This document shows positions 17,747 to 27,158 of a stretch of DNA of 64,000 bases, piece by piece (the stretch's first letter is position 1; the number at the start of each line of letters is the position of its first letter). Position numbers and translations under genes: made by a program. This stretch comes from Lysobacter enzymogenes (lineage in GTDB: Bacteria > Pseudomonadota > Gammaproteobacteria > Xanthomonadales > Xanthomonadaceae). The notes below the pieces were generated by a model that did not search any database, had not been told where the DNA came from, and worked only from the letters and a program-made list of their open reading frames with translations. The DNA is taken from contig NZ_CP067396.1 of NCBI RefSeq assembly GCF_023617245.1, forward strand, positions 5,421,001 through 5,485,000, given 5' to 3'.

Positions 17747-18283
17747 ATGTCATCGACCCGCTCCCTCGCCTGCGCCTGCGGCCAACTCGCCGTGGAGGTC
17801 GAAGGCCCTCCCATCGCCAGCGTGGAATGCTGTTGCGACAGCTGCCGCGAGGCCGGCGCGCGGCTGGCGCGGCTGCCGGGCGCCCGCCCGGTGCTCGGCG
17901 CGCACGGCGCGACCCGCTTCGTCCTGCAGCGCAAGGACCGCGTCCGCTTCGTGCGCGGCGCGCAGCAGCTCAGGCAATTCCGTCTCGCGCCCGGCGCCGG
18001 CACTCGCCGCGTCGTCGCCGCGTGCTGCAACACGCCGGTGTTCATGGAGTTCAAGGGCGGACACTGGCTGAGCCTGTACGGCGGCCTGTGGCGCGACGGC
18101 GCGCTGCCGCCGCTGCAGATGCGGACCATGACCGGCGACCTGGAAAACCCGTCGGCGCTGCCGGACGACGTCCCCAACCTGCGGCGCCAGTCGCTGTCGT
18201 TCTACGCCAGACTGATGAAGGCGTGGATCGCGATGGGCTTTCGCGTCCCGCAGATCGCCGTCGCGGGAGACCTCCATGTCTGA
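17747..18283 (+). CDS. DUF6151-like / GFA-related zinc-binding protein
   Basis: 178 residues. It starts SLACACGQLAVEVEG, followed by ECCCDSCREAG, then TRRVVAACCNTPVFMEF: three Cys clusters placed as in glutathione-dependent formaldehyde-activating (GFA) family proteins, which hold structural zinc. The C-terminal half (SLYGGLWRDGALPP, RRQSLSFYARLMKAW) fits the DUF6151 branch. Function is unknown; a cytosolic thiol-adduct enzyme is possible. The last 8 nt overlap the next gene, so it heads a three-gene translationally coupled run. Confidence 0.75.
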   Translation: MSSTRSLACACGQLAVEVEGPPIASVECCCDSCREAGARLARLPGARPVLGAHGATRFVLQRKDRVRFVRGAQQLRQFRLAPGAGTRRVVAACCNTPVFMEFKGGHWLSLYGGLWRDGALPPLQMRTMTGDLENPSALPDDVPNLRRQSLSFYARLMKAWIAMGFRVPQIAVAGDLHV

Positions 18284-18632
18284 GCGCGACGACAAGATCG
18301 AGATCGAGAACGCGGTCTCCCCCGGCCATCGCCAGCGCGTGGACCGGGCCAAGTACACGGCGATGCGCGATGCGCTGCTCGCCGTGCTGCCCGCGGCGGC
18401 GCCGGGCCTGAGCGTCGCCGAGGCCAAGGAGGCCTTGCTGGCGCGATTGCCCGACGACCTGTTCCCCGGCGGCGCCAAGGCCGGTTGGTGGCTGAAGGCG
18501 GTGCAGCTCGATCTCGAAGCCAAGGGCGCGATCGCGCGCGCGCCCGGCAAGCCGGTGCGCTTGTTCAAGCTCGCGGCGCGATCGCCGCGCCGCACGCGCG
18601 CGGCCTCGCCGTCGAGCGGAGGACGGGCATGA
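18276..18632 (+). CDS. DUF6958 family protein
   Basis: 118 residues. The start (18276) overlaps the previous stop by 8 nt and its stop overlaps the next ATG (ATGA), so expression is coupled to both neighbours. The sequence IEIENAVSPGHRQRVDRAKY, KEALLARLPDDLFPGGAKAG and WWLKAVQLDLEAKGAI matches the DUF6958 family: a compact helical protein, possibly winged-helix-like, with unknown job. The last 20 residues are Arg/Ser-rich and probably disordered. Confidence 0.8.
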   Translation: MSERDDKIEIENAVSPGHRQRVDRAKYTAMRDALLAVLPAAAPGLSVAEAKEALLARLPDDLFPGGAKAGWWLKAVQLDLEAKGAIARAPGKPVRLFKLAARSPRRTRAASPSSGGRA

Positions 18633-19663
18633 AGCGAAGAGCGCTTTTGTCGGCCTGCGCCGCGGCGGCCGGGTGGGCGCTGTTGCCTGGGTGCCGGACC
18701 ATCGGTGGCGACGGCAGCGGCGGCGAGCGGGCGCCGCAGCTGGACGCGGCAGCCTTCCATGCCTCGCGGCGCCTGGTGCCGACGCGGTTCGGACGGATCG
18801 CCTCCGTGGAGCGCGGCAGCGGCCCGGCGGCGCTGTTCGTCCACGGCTTCCCGTTGAACGGCTTCCAGTGGCGCGGCGCGTTGCAGCGGCTGTCGCCGCA
18901 TCGGCGCTGCATCGCCCCGGACCTGCTCGGCCTGGGCTATAGCGAGGCATCGGCGCAGCAGGATCTCTCGCCCCAGGCGCAGTCCGACATGCTCGCCGCG
19001 CTGCTCGACGAGCTGGCCGTGAGCGAGGTCGACCTCATCGCCAACGACAGCGGCGGAACCGTCGCCCAGCTCTTGCTGGTGCGGCATCCCGGCCGGGTGC
19101 GCAGCCTCATCCTGACCAATTGCGACGTGCACGAGAACAGCCCGCCGCCGCAGATGCGCAACTCGATCCAGAAAGCCCGCGACGGCGTCTACGACCAGAA
19201 ACTGGAACGCCATCTGCAAGACCGCGCCTATGCGCGCTCCGCGCAAGGCATCGGCGGATCGGCGTACGCTGACCCGGCGAGCTTCAGCGACGAAGCGATC
19301 GAGTACTACCTCGCCCCGCTGCTCGCCTCGCCGCTGCGCAGGCAGCAGTTGAACCGTCACCTGGCCGCGTTCGAACCGAATCCGCTGTTGGCCATCGAAC
19401 CGGCGCTGCGCCGCTGCCGCGTGCCGACCCGCATGCTCTGGGGCGATGCCGACCCGCTGTTCCCGATGCGCTGGGCGCAGTGGCTCGACCGCACCCTGCC
19501 CGGCTCGCGCGGCATCCGCCGGGTCGAGGGCGGCCGCTTGTTCTGGCCCGAGGAGCGTCCCGACCTGCTCGCCGACGAGGCGCGGGCGCTGTGGGGCCTC
19601 GGCCAGCCGTCCGAGGCGCGGACGCGAGCGATTGAGCCGTTTCCGCGGATTCCTGCGAGTTGA
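18629..19663 (+). CDS. alpha/beta hydrolase lipoprotein
   Basis: 344 residues with a lipoprotein-type signal (RRALLSACAAAAGWALLPGC), implying anchoring in the envelope. The core is an alpha/beta hydrolase: oxyanion FVHGFPLNGFQW, APDLLGLGYSEA, nucleophile elbow DLIANDSGGTVAQLL, and acid in MLWGDADPLFP. The elbow NDSGG could use Asp, as in haloalkane dehalogenases, or Ser. The place where the catalytic His is normally found reads RRVEGGRLFWPEERPDLL, with Arg where many relatives have His, so activity is uncertain. It is the third gene of the coupled run beginning at 17747. Confidence 0.85.
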   Translation: MKRRALLSACAAAAGWALLPGCRTIGGDGSGGERAPQLDAAAFHASRRLVPTRFGRIASVERGSGPAALFVHGFPLNGFQWRGALQRLSPHRRCIAPDLLGLGYSEASAQQDLSPQAQSDMLAALLDELAVSEVDLIANDSGGTVAQLLLVRHPGRVRSLILTNCDVHENSPPPQMRNSIQKARDGVYDQKLERHLQDRAYARSAQGIGGSAYADPASFSDEAIEYYLAPLLASPLRRQQLNRHLAAFEPNPLLAIEPALRRCRVPTRMLWGDADPLFPMRWAQWLDRTLPGSRGIRRVEGGRLFWPEERPDLLADEARALWGLGQPSEARTRAIEPFPRIPAS

Positions 19664-19785
19664 GGAAAGGGGACCGCAAGGCCCCGAATCCCGGAGGCGA
19701 TGCCTCCGATCCACGGCGGTACGGCGCGACATCGCCGACCGCAGCGGTTAAACGCCCGCCCATGCGGCCATGGAGGAATGCAACG

Positions 19786-19986
19786 ATGAACGTCAAAATC
19801 CGGCTCGTCGCCCTGTGCGTGTTTTCGTTCGGCCTGTCTTTCAGCTCGGTGGTGTTCGCCTCGACCTGCGAGAACGATTGCGCCCGGGGCCTGTACAACT
19901 GCTATCGCAACGGCGGCACCGAAGCGAAGTGCGAGAAGTTCTACGGCATCTGCATGTACAACTGCGAAGTCGCCGGCGGGGCCTGA
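19786..19986 (+). CDS. small secreted six-cysteine peptide (A)
   Basis: 66 residues. A signal peptide (MNVKIRLVALCVFSFGLSFS, cleavage near VFA-ST) leaves about 40 residues with six Cys spaced C-x3-C-x6-C-x9-C-x6-C-x3-C: STCENDCARGLYNC, then AKCEKFYGICMYNCEV. The symmetric spacing suggests a helical hairpin held by disulfides. A related pattern appears in the peptide encoded at 24295-24531. No family recognised. It stands alone between the hydrolase and CocE genes; GGAGG lies about 10 nt before the ATG. Confidence 0.7.
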   Translation: MNVKIRLVALCVFSFGLSFSSVVFASTCENDCARGLYNCYRNGGTEAKCEKFYGICMYNCEVAGGA

Positions 19987-20149
19987 GGCGTGCGTCCGGA
20001 CGCCGCCGCGCGGCACGCGGCGGCGTCCGCGCCGGCCGGGAAGGCGGCTACCGGGACTCAATCCGCGCAAGCCGCCCGACCCTGCACTTGTGAGCCGATG
20101 GCGCAGCCGGTTCAATCGACCGGTACGCACCCGACCCTCGGTGGACTTC

Positions 20150-22081
20150 ATGCAGATCCGGCTTCCCACGCAACGCGGCGCGCTCGCCGCATCGATGCTG
20201 CTGACCTTGCTGATGGCGACGCAGACGCAGGCGCAGACCGCGCCGATGACGCCCGACATCACCGGCAAGCCATTCGTCGCGCCCGCCCAGGACGCGGACT
20301 ACGACAAGCGCGTGGCGATGATCCCGATGCGCGACGGCACCCAGCTGTATACGGTCATCGTGGTGCCGAAGGGGGCGAAGAACGCCCCGATGCTGCTGAC
20401 CCGCACGCCCTACGACGCGGCCGGTCGCGCCAAGCGCCTGGATTCGCCGCGCATGCTCGACATTCTGCCGCAGGGCGACGAAGTGTTCGTCCAGGCCGGT
20501 TACATCCGCGTGTTCCAGGACGTGCGCGGCAAGTACGGCTCGCACGGCGACTACGTGATGACCCGCCCGCTGCGCGGCCCGCTGAACCCGACCAAGGTCG
20601 ATCACGCCACCGACGCCTGGGACACCATCGACTGGCTGGTCAAGCACGTGCCCGAGTCCAACGGCCGCGTCGGCATGCTCGGCTCGTCGTACGAAGGATT
20701 CACCGTGGCGATGGCGCTGACCGATCCGCATCCGGCGCTGAAAGTGGCCGCGCCGCAGAGCCCGATGATCGACGGCTGGATGGGCGACGACTGGCTCAAC
20801 TACGGCGCGTTCCGCCAGGTCAACTTCGGCTACTTCGTCGGCCAGCTGAGCAAGCGCGGCAAGGGCGGTTCGATCGCCAGCACCGGCTACGACGACTACA
20901 CCACCTTCCTGCGCGCCGGCTCGGCCGGCGACTACGCCCGCGCCAACGGCCTGGAACAGCTGCCGTGGTGGCGCAAGCTGACCGAACACCCGGCCTACGA
21001 CGCGTTCTGGCAGGAACAGGCGCTCGACCGCACGCTCGCCTCCACGCCGGTGAAAGTGCCGACGATGTGGTTGCAGGGCCTGTGGGACCAGGAGGACATG
21101 TGGGGCGCGAACCACGCCTACCAGGCGATGGAGCCGCGCGATACCGGCAACGACCGCAACTATCTGGTGATGGGTCCGTGGCGGCACAGCCAGGTCAACT
21201 ACGAAGCGCGCAACCTCGGCGCGATCAAGTTCGACGGCGACACCGCGCTGCAGTTCCGCCGCGACGTGCTCAAGCCGTTCTTCGACCAATACCTGGTCGA
21301 AGGCGCGCCCAAGGCCGACACGCCGCCGGTGCTGGTCTACAACACCGGCGAAGACCGTTGGGACCGGCTGCCGAACTGGCCGCGCAGTTGCGCGCAGGGC
21401 TGCGCATCCACCGCGAAGCCGTTGTATCTGCGCGCCGGCGGGCAGTTGTCGTTCCAGCCGCCGCGCGCCGGCGACGATGCGTTCGAGGAATACGTCTCCG
21501 ACCCGGCCAAGCCGGTGCCGTTCGCGCCGCGACCGGTGCGCTTCGGCGACCGCGACATGTGGACGAGCTGGCTGGTCAAGGACCAACGCTTCGTCGACGG
21601 CCGTCCCGACGTGCTCACCTTCGTCACCGAGCCCTTGAGCGAGCCGCTGCGCATCGCCGGCACCCCGCAGGTGAATCTGCTGGCGTCCACCAGCGGCAGC
21701 GACAGCGACTGGGTGGTCAAGCTGATCGATGTCTATCCCGATCAGGTCGCCTCGGCGCCGGAGATGGGCGGCTACGAATTGCCGATCGCGCTGGCGATCT
21801 TCCGCGGGCGTTATCGCGAAAGCTTCGAGCACGCCAAGGCCATCGCGCCGGACCGGCCGCTGCCCTATCGCTTCGCGCTGCCGCAGGCCAACCACGTGTT
21901 CCAGCGCGGCCACCGGGTGATGGTGCAGGTGCAGTCGACGCTGTTCCCGTTGTACGACCGCAACCCGCAGACCTTCGTGCCGAACATCTACTTCGCCCGC
22001 CCGGGCGACTATCGCAAGGCGACGCAACGGGTCTGGCATTCGCCCGACACCGCCAGTTCGATCGCACTGCCGGTGTATTGA
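20150..22081 (+). CDS. secreted CocE/NonD (peptidase S15) family hydrolase
   Basis: 643 residues including a signal peptide (MQIRLPTQRGALAASMLLTL, cleavage near TQA-QT). The family includes cocaine esterase, glutaryl-7-ACA acylase and X-Pro dipeptidyl-peptidases. Visible features are AMIPMRDGTQLYTVI, LLTRTPYDAAG, FQDVRGKYGSHGDY, the nucleophile motif MLGSSYEGF (Ser near 180), WLQGLWDQEDMWG with the acid region, His in VMGPWRHSQ (near 346), and a C-terminal jelly-roll (X-Pro_dipep C) with SEPLRIAGTPQVNLLAST. Full length and all triad elements are present. The substrate is unknown, probably an amide or ester outside the inner membrane. Monocistronic. Confidence 0.92.
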   Translation: MQIRLPTQRGALAASMLLTLLMATQTQAQTAPMTPDITGKPFVAPAQDADYDKRVAMIPMRDGTQLYTVIVVPKGAKNAPMLLTRTPYDAAGRAKRLDSPRMLDILPQGDEVFVQAGYIRVFQDVRGKYGSHGDYVMTRPLRGPLNPTKVDHATDAWDTIDWLVKHVPESNGRVGMLGSSYEGFTVAMALTDPHPALKVAAPQSPMIDGWMGDDWLNYGAFRQVNFGYFVGQLSKRGKGGSIASTGYDDYTTFLRAGSAGDYARANGLEQLPWWRKLTEHPAYDAFWQEQALDRTLASTPVKVPTMWLQGLWDQEDMWGANHAYQAMEPRDTGNDRNYLVMGPWRHSQVNYEARNLGAIKFDGDTALQFRRDVLKPFFDQYLVEGAPKADTPPVLVYNTGEDRWDRLPNWPRSCAQGCASTAKPLYLRAGGQLSFQPPRAGDDAFEEYVSDPAKPVPFAPRPVRFGDRDMWTSWLVKDQRFVDGRPDVLTFVTEPLSEPLRIAGTPQVNLLASTSGSDSDWVVKLIDVYPDQVASAPEMGGYELPIALAIFRGRYRESFEHAKAIAPDRPLPYRFALPQANHVFQRGHRVMVQVQSTLFPLYDRNPQTFVPNIYFARPGDYRKATQRVWHSPDTASSIALPVY

Positions 22082-22568
22082 GTTCGATCGCGGCCGGCCG
22101 CGTCGCGCCGGCCGCGGTTTGCGAAACGCCCCGTCGCCGGATGCGGGCGTCGGCGCCGCGGCGCGATCCGCCACCCGCGAACGGTCGTCGAAGCCGGCGA
22201 TCTCGATCCGCCGCGCTTCGGGACACTGGATCGCCGATGCGAGCCGCGTCGACACCGCGAACCGGCCGTCGCCCGAGCGGCAGCATACTCGAGCGGCACG
22301 ACGCCCACTCCGGCATCGCGTTGTCGCCGAAACGACGGCCGCCCTCGGCTTTCTCGCTCGGCGCTCAGCCCGATGGCGAAGCGATCTGTCCATCAGACAT
22401 TCGATTGAGCGACGGCGCGCGCCGCATTCGTCGCGGGCGCGCACGCTCGACGCATTCCACGCGCGCCGCGTCTTCCAATGCGATGAACACCGCGAATCGA
22501 TAGCGCGAATCGCGTCGCTGTCTTTCCGGCCATCATCTGCGGAACCCAACCGTGCTCGCGTTACCGGC
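22082..22568. other. intergenic/degraded DNA before the pabAB remnant
   Basis: About 490 bp without a credible gene. The 5' part of the aminodeoxychorismate synthase gene that should precede the remnant is not recognisable here. Confidence 0.5.
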
Positions 22569-23260
22569 GCATACGACGCGATCGTGATCTCGCCCGGACC
22601 CGGGCGCCCGAACGCGCGGCGGACATGGGCGTGAGCAACGAAGCGATCGCCTACGCCGGCGTGCCGATGCTGGGCATCTGCCTCGGCCATCAGGCCTAGG
22701 TGCACGTCTTCAGCGGAACCATCGCGCATGCGCCGCAGCCAATGCACGGCCGCCTGAGCACGGTCGAACACGACGACAGCGCGTTGTTCGCGCATATCCC
22801 GCGATCGTTCGAGGTGGTGCGCTACCTCCGCCGCTTCCTCGCCTACGATCACCTGGAGCGCTGCTGGCATGCGGTGGCGACCGGGCCGCTGTCGGCGCGG
22901 GCCGACGGCGACGCGTGGCTGGAGCGCATGGCGGCGCTGTTGCAGGCGACGCCCGAAGCGCCCGCGCTGACGCACGGCGCGCGCGCCGAACCAGTGGAAT
23001 TCCAGCTGGAGCTCGACCGCGAAGCGTATCGCGGCCGCATCCGCCAGTGCTTCGCCCAGATCGGCGACGGCGAGACCCAAGAGGTCTGCCTGACCAAGCT
23101 GCTGCGCGTGCGCATCGATCTCGACCCGGTCGAACTCTACCGCCACCTGCGCCGGCCGCATCGGCGAGCCGAGGTGTTGGCGGTGGGCGAGGATATGGTG
23201 CGGCTGCGGATGGGCTTGCTCGACGCGGTGCTGACGCAGCTTCCTGCGGTCGACGGCTGA
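22569..23260 (+). pseudogene. remnant of a fused aminodeoxychorismate synthase (PabA-PabB type)
   Basis: A broken gene for the enzyme that makes the p-aminobenzoate precursor. YDAIVISPGPGRP is followed by a one-base deletion near 22610 (CCGAAC for CCGGAAC); the next frame reads ADMGVSNEAIAYAG and VPMLGICLGHQA, ending in TAG at 22697-22699 right after the amidotransferase nucleophile motif. The same frame resumes with VHVFSGTIAHAPQPMHG and FEVVRYLR, then jumps to component I sequence YRGRIRQCFAQIGDGETQEV and CLTKLLRVRIDLDPVELYRH. The N-terminus of PabA, the middle and the C-terminal catalytic core of PabB are missing. It is clearly non-functional. Confidence 0.85.
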
Positions 23261-23400
23261 GCGCCCGCAAGCGCGGCTGCATGCCGCAGCGCCCTTCCAG
23301 GCCTGCGTTGGGACGTCCGGGTCTGGCGCAGAAGCGATCCGGTCGGGCATTCTTGTCCGGCCCGGGATTGTCCGACCCCGGGGCCCACGACGCCCGCACA

Positions 23401-24138
23401 ATGACCGCCGCTCGCTTCAAGCCCGCCGTTCTCGCCATCCTGATCTCGGCCGTTTCCTGCGGGGTTCACGCCCAAGGTTCCAACGCCGGCGTGCGGCTGA
23501 GTTGCATCGCCGCAGAGAAAGACACCGAGGGCGAGTGGATCGCCACGCGGGACCTGAGCGTAAGCGACGGGACTGCCACCGCTACCCGCGACCGCTACGA
23601 ATGGCGCTCCGCAAAGCGCCTTTCGTTCGGCCCCGGGATGACACTGAAATGGGAGCTCGACTACGACTGGCCGCGCGACGAGGCCGCGCGGAAAACCGTC
23701 CGCGAAGACAGGGTCGCCGCGATCCTGCACTTCCGGTTCGACGCGCAAGCCATAGGCAAACCGCTGAAGAAGCCCGAGCGCAGCTGGATCCATTTCTACC
23801 GGTCGACCGACCCGGAAGAGCGGTTTTCGGTTTCGACCTCCAGCCTGACCAGCATCATGTTCTGGGACAAATTCGACAACGGCGATCTCAGCACCAGGGC
23901 GATCGTCCCCCTCGACCACTTGCTCGCCTTCGGTACCGGCTTCGATACGCTGGTCTGGAACATACGCACCGCGCCCGATCAATTCGGCGCGACGCAGGCG
24001 CCCGCCAAAGGCGTCATTCCGATCGCGAGCATGCGCGGCAAGGTATCGAAGATCCCGAAACTCCGCCTGATGCTCGACAAGAAGTCGGCGAATTTCGGCA
24101 GCGAATGCCATGCCCCCATTGTGATGACGTCGGGTTGA
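23401..24138 (+). CDS. secreted protein of unknown function
   Basis: 245 residues with a signal peptide (FKPAVLAILISAVSCGVHA-QG). The mature part has VRLSCIAAEKDTEGEW near the start, a beta-rich centre (MTLKWELDYDWPRDE, VAAILHFRFDAQ, SWIHFYRS) and GSECHAPIVMTSG at the end; the two Cys may form a disulfide joining the ends. No family recognised. It is convergent with the Cys-rich peptide gene. No strong ribosome site precedes the ATG at 23401, but the signal peptide begins here. Confidence 0.65.
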   Translation: MTAARFKPAVLAILISAVSCGVHAQGSNAGVRLSCIAAEKDTEGEWIATRDLSVSDGTATATRDRYEWRSAKRLSFGPGMTLKWELDYDWPRDEAARKTVREDRVAAILHFRFDAQAIGKPLKKPERSWIHFYRSTDPEERFSVSTSSLTSIMFWDKFDNGDLSTRAIVPLDHLLAFGTGFDTLVWNIRTAPDQFGATQAPAKGVIPIASMRGKVSKIPKLRLMLDKKSANFGSECHAPIVMTSG

Positions 24139-24294
24139 TCGGCGCCGGTGCGGCGCCGGCGCCGCCAGGACGCTTGCCTGGTGAAGATCGTACGTCGCGC
24201 CCCGCCGATTCGGATGGGCCGCGTCCAACCGATCTTGCCGCCCGGTTCGCGCGGCGACAGCGCGATGCTGTCGCCGCGCATGCACGGGGTCGCC

Positions 24295-24531
24295 TCAGGG
24301 ACTCGACGCCGGGCAATTGTGCGCCGCCAAACACTGACTGTACTGGATGGAGCAGACCAGATGGCCGAGCGGCGGCGCGTTGCGCAGGCAGACCAGGTAG
24401 GTGATCTTGCATTTCTCGCAGTCGGGTTCGACGGCGGTCGCCGAGAACGATGCGGCGAAAGCGAAGGCGAGCATCGCGACCAGGCTCAGGCGGCTCGAAC
24501 GATTGCGGCGTTCCGGGGTGCTGATCTTCAT
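24295..24531 (-). CDS. small secreted six-cysteine peptide (B)
   Basis: 78 residues. After a signal peptide (LSLVAMLAFAFAASFSATA-VE) come six Cys spaced C-x2-C-x6-C-x11-C-x6-C-x5-C: PDCEKCKITYLVCLRN, LVCSIQYSQCLAAHNC. The pattern mirrors the peptide at 19786-19986, though the residues between differ. The start at 24531 was chosen for the signal peptide; upstream in-frame sequence is low-complexity. Function unknown. Confidence 0.65.
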   Translation of the reverse strand: MKISTPERRNRSSRLSLVAMLAFAFAASFSATAVEPDCEKCKITYLVCLRNAPPLGHLVCSIQYSQCLAAHNCPASSP

Positions 24532-24830
24532 GGAGTTGGGCTCTGTTGGGTGAATCGGCTCTGTTTGGTGAAGCGGCGGTTGCGGCGGCCGGCGACACCA
24601 CGGCCGCCGCGGCGAGGAAAGCAACCGCGAACGCGACACGGCGCTTGCCGCCAGTGATGTCGGATGTTCGCGGCGGCAGGCAACGGCGCCGTCATCAGGG
24701 GCACTGCGTAGATCGATGCGGCGTCGGTCGCCTGGAGCCGGTGGCTCGTGCGTCATTCTGACAAGTTGCGCGCGGCGGGCGGCCGCGCCGGATGCGAAAC
24801 CGCTTCAGGCATCACGCAACATCCTGCACC

Positions 24831-27158
24831 TCAGTCGCGGCGCGGATAGCTCAGGCGGTCGGCGTCCGCCTCCGCACGCAGGCCGCCGTCGCAGCGGTTG
24901 TCGTAGATCCCACTCTGGTCGTAGCGAAGGTACGCCTGCCGCGCCTGCGCGCTGCGGCCCGCGCGCGAGGCCGCCAGGCCCAGGCCCGCATCGATGGCAT
25001 GCAGGTTCCATCGGTACTGCATCCCCGGCCGCGAGGCCAGCTCGCGCGCGGCGCGGTAATGGCGGATCGACGCGTCGATCCGGCCCTCGCGCAAATACCA
25101 TTCGCCCAGCCCGCGATGCATCGCCACTTGCGATCCCGGCTCGTCGACCGCGTCCTGCATGCGCTCCACCTCCGCCACGATCCCGCGAGCAGCATCGATC
25201 CGGCCGCTGCGCAGCAGTGCCACCGCGTATTGCGCCTGCACGCCGATGGTCCATGGATGCTGCGGGCCGAACACGCGCTGGCGCGCGCGCAATCCGCGCC
25301 CGGTCCACTCGACCGCGGCCTCGTTGTCGCCCGCGCACAGGTAAAGCAGGCCCAGGTGATCCATATAGGTCGCGGTGGTGCCGTGGTTCTCGCCGAGCAA
25401 TCCGATCAAGGCGTCGACCTCGTCGCGAAACCGCGCGGTCGCCTCATGATGGCGGCCCAACGCGCTCAGGGCCACGGCGATGCGGATGCGGGCGATCGCG
25501 GCGTTGCCGCTGCGCGGCCCGTTGGCGGCGGCGGCCAGGCGCTCGGCGCGTTCGCCGCTGCGCAATCCTTGTGCGGCCGCGCCGACGGCGACCTGGCACA
25601 GGCTCAGGCTGTTGTAGGCATCGCCCAGGTCGCCCTCGCCGATCGCACCCGGATGCGCCAGCAGGGCGGTGTAGATCGCCACGCATTCGCCGAAGCGGCT
25701 ACGCAGCATCGCGTTCCAGCCGCGCGCGACCTGGATATGCCACTCCAATGGCGAATCGGCGCCGGCGCGGTACGGAAAGCTCGCCTGCAGGCGCTCCAGG
25801 CGCCGCTGCGCGCGCAGCGGCCGTCCGCGGTACATGTCCACGGTCGCGCGCAACAACTGCGCGTCCGCGGCGCTGTGCGCATCGGCGTCCGACGCCAGCA
25901 ACGCGGCCGCGCGCTCGGCGGCGTCCTCGGCCGCATCGTAGCGGCCGCGGGCGAGCAGGCTCTTGCCGAGCGCGAGCACGACCCGGCCGGCCACCGCGGG
26001 ATGGCCGCGAAAGCGCGCCTGCGCGCGTTGCACGCCGTCCTCTAGTTGCGCCGCGATCGGCCGTTTGTCTCCGTCGCCTTCGAACGGATCGCTGGCGCCG
26101 AGGATGTCCTCGCTCAGGAAGCGGTTGATCGCCGCGGTCTCGTCGCGCGCCTGCAGCAGGCGCCGCTGTTCGGCCGCGGACTGCAGGGCGAACGCGGCCG
26201 CCAGCGCGAGCAACGCCAGCGCGGACAGCGCGGTGCCGGCGGTGCCGTACGGATGGCGCTGCGCCAGCCGCCGCAAACGGTACGCCGGACCGCCGCCGCG
26301 CGCGCGCACCGGACGGCGCTGCAGGTAGCGCAGCAGTTCGTTCTTCAGCGCGACGACCGTCGGATAGCGCCGCTCGGGGCGCTCGCGCATCGCTGTCGCG
26401 ACGATGGCCTGCAGGTCTCGCGATGGCGGCGCGGCATCGCCCGCGCGCAATACCGCATCGAGCAGGCGCCCGAGCTGCCACACGTCCGAAGCGGTGCCGA
26501 CCGCACGCCGGCCGCGCTGCTCGGGACTGGCGAAATCGGGGGTGAACGCAGCGGCCGGATCGCTGTCCTGGGCCAACCCGGCGATGCCGAAGTCCAGCAG
26601 CCGGGCCTGCCCGCGCGCGTCGACCAGCACGTTGCCGGGCTTGATGTCGCGATGGATCAGCAGCCTGGCGTGGGCGAACTCGACCGCTTCCAGCGCCGGC
26701 AGCAGCAAGGTCACGCGCGCGCGTTCGTCCAGCGCGTGGGCGCAGGCGTGGCGGTCTACCGGCAGGCCTTCGACGTACTCCATCGCGAACCACAGGTGGC
26801 CGTCGTCGGTATGCCCGCCATCGACGAGACGGGCGATGTTGGGGTGCGACAACCCGGCCAGGAACTGGCGCTCGCGCCGGAACAAGGCCTCGCTGTCCGG
26901 CGCGGTCGCCGCGTCCGGCAGCAGTTTCAGCGCGACGCGCTGATCGAACTCGCCGTCGTCGCGCTCGGCCAGGCATACCAGCCCCATGCCGCCGCGCCCC
27001 AGCTCGCGCACGATCCGCCACGCGCCGATGCGGTCGCCGGGCTGCAGTTCGCAGGCGCCGAAACGCGTGCGCAGCAGTTCGTCGAACAATGCGCCGCGCA
27101 ACGGTCCCTGCGGTTGCAGCAGCCGGTCGCGCAACGACATGCCGCTGCGTTCAGGCAT
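24831..27158 (-). CDS. membrane Ser/Thr protein kinase with C-terminal TPR-like region
   Basis: 775 residues. The N-terminal kinase domain is complete: Gly loop LGRGGMGLV, Lys78 in VALKLL, HRDIKPGN (169-176), DFG (189-191), FASPEQRGR and ASDVWQLG. One membrane segment (ALSALALLALAAAFALQSAA, near 325-345) separates it from about 420 residues of helical repeats of the TPR type (GRYDAAEDAAERAAALLA, LGRHHEATARFRDEVDALIG, AGDNEAAVEWTGRGLRARQR), probably a periplasmic sensor. The ATG overlaps the upstream sigma-factor stop by 8 nt. This ECF-sigma plus transmembrane-kinase pairing is known in several phyla, where the kinase activates the sigma factor by phosphorylation. Role inferred from that precedent. 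Confidence 0.92.
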   Translation of the reverse strand: MPERSGMSLRDRLLQPQGPLRGALFDELLRTRFGACELQPGDRIGAWRIVRELGRGGMGLVCLAERDDGEFDQRVALKLLPDAATAPDSEALFRRERQFLAGLSHPNIARLVDGGHTDDGHLWFAMEYVEGLPVDRHACAHALDERARVTLLLPALEAVEFAHARLLIHRDIKPGNVLVDARGQARLLDFGIAGLAQDSDPAAAFTPDFASPEQRGRRAVGTASDVWQLGRLLDAVLRAGDAAPPSRDLQAIVATAMRERPERRYPTVVALKNELLRYLQRRPVRARGGGPAYRLRRLAQRHPYGTAGTALSALALLALAAAFALQSAAEQRRLLQARDETAAINRFLSEDILGASDPFEGDGDKRPIAAQLEDGVQRAQARFRGHPAVAGRVVLALGKSLLARGRYDAAEDAAERAAALLASDADAHSAADAQLLRATVDMYRGRPLRAQRRLERLQASFPYRAGADSPLEWHIQVARGWNAMLRSRFGECVAIYTALLAHPGAIGEGDLGDAYNSLSLCQVAVGAAAQGLRSGERAERLAAAANGPRSGNAAIARIRIAVALSALGRHHEATARFRDEVDALIGLLGENHGTTATYMDHLGLLYLCAGDNEAAVEWTGRGLRARQRVFGPQHPWTIGVQAQYAVALLRSGRIDAARGIVAEVERMQDAVDEPGSQVAMHRGLGEWYLREGRIDASIRHYRAARELASRPGMQYRWNLHAIDAGLGLAASRAGRSAQARQAYLRYDQSGIYDNRCDGGLRAEADADRLSYPRRD

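Noticed and set aside
20048..23401. A leftward open frame of more than 1,100 codons opposite the CocE gene
   Set aside because: Low-complexity His/Arg/Gln-rich translation; the opposite strand holds a hydrolase with signal peptide and full catalytic motifs.
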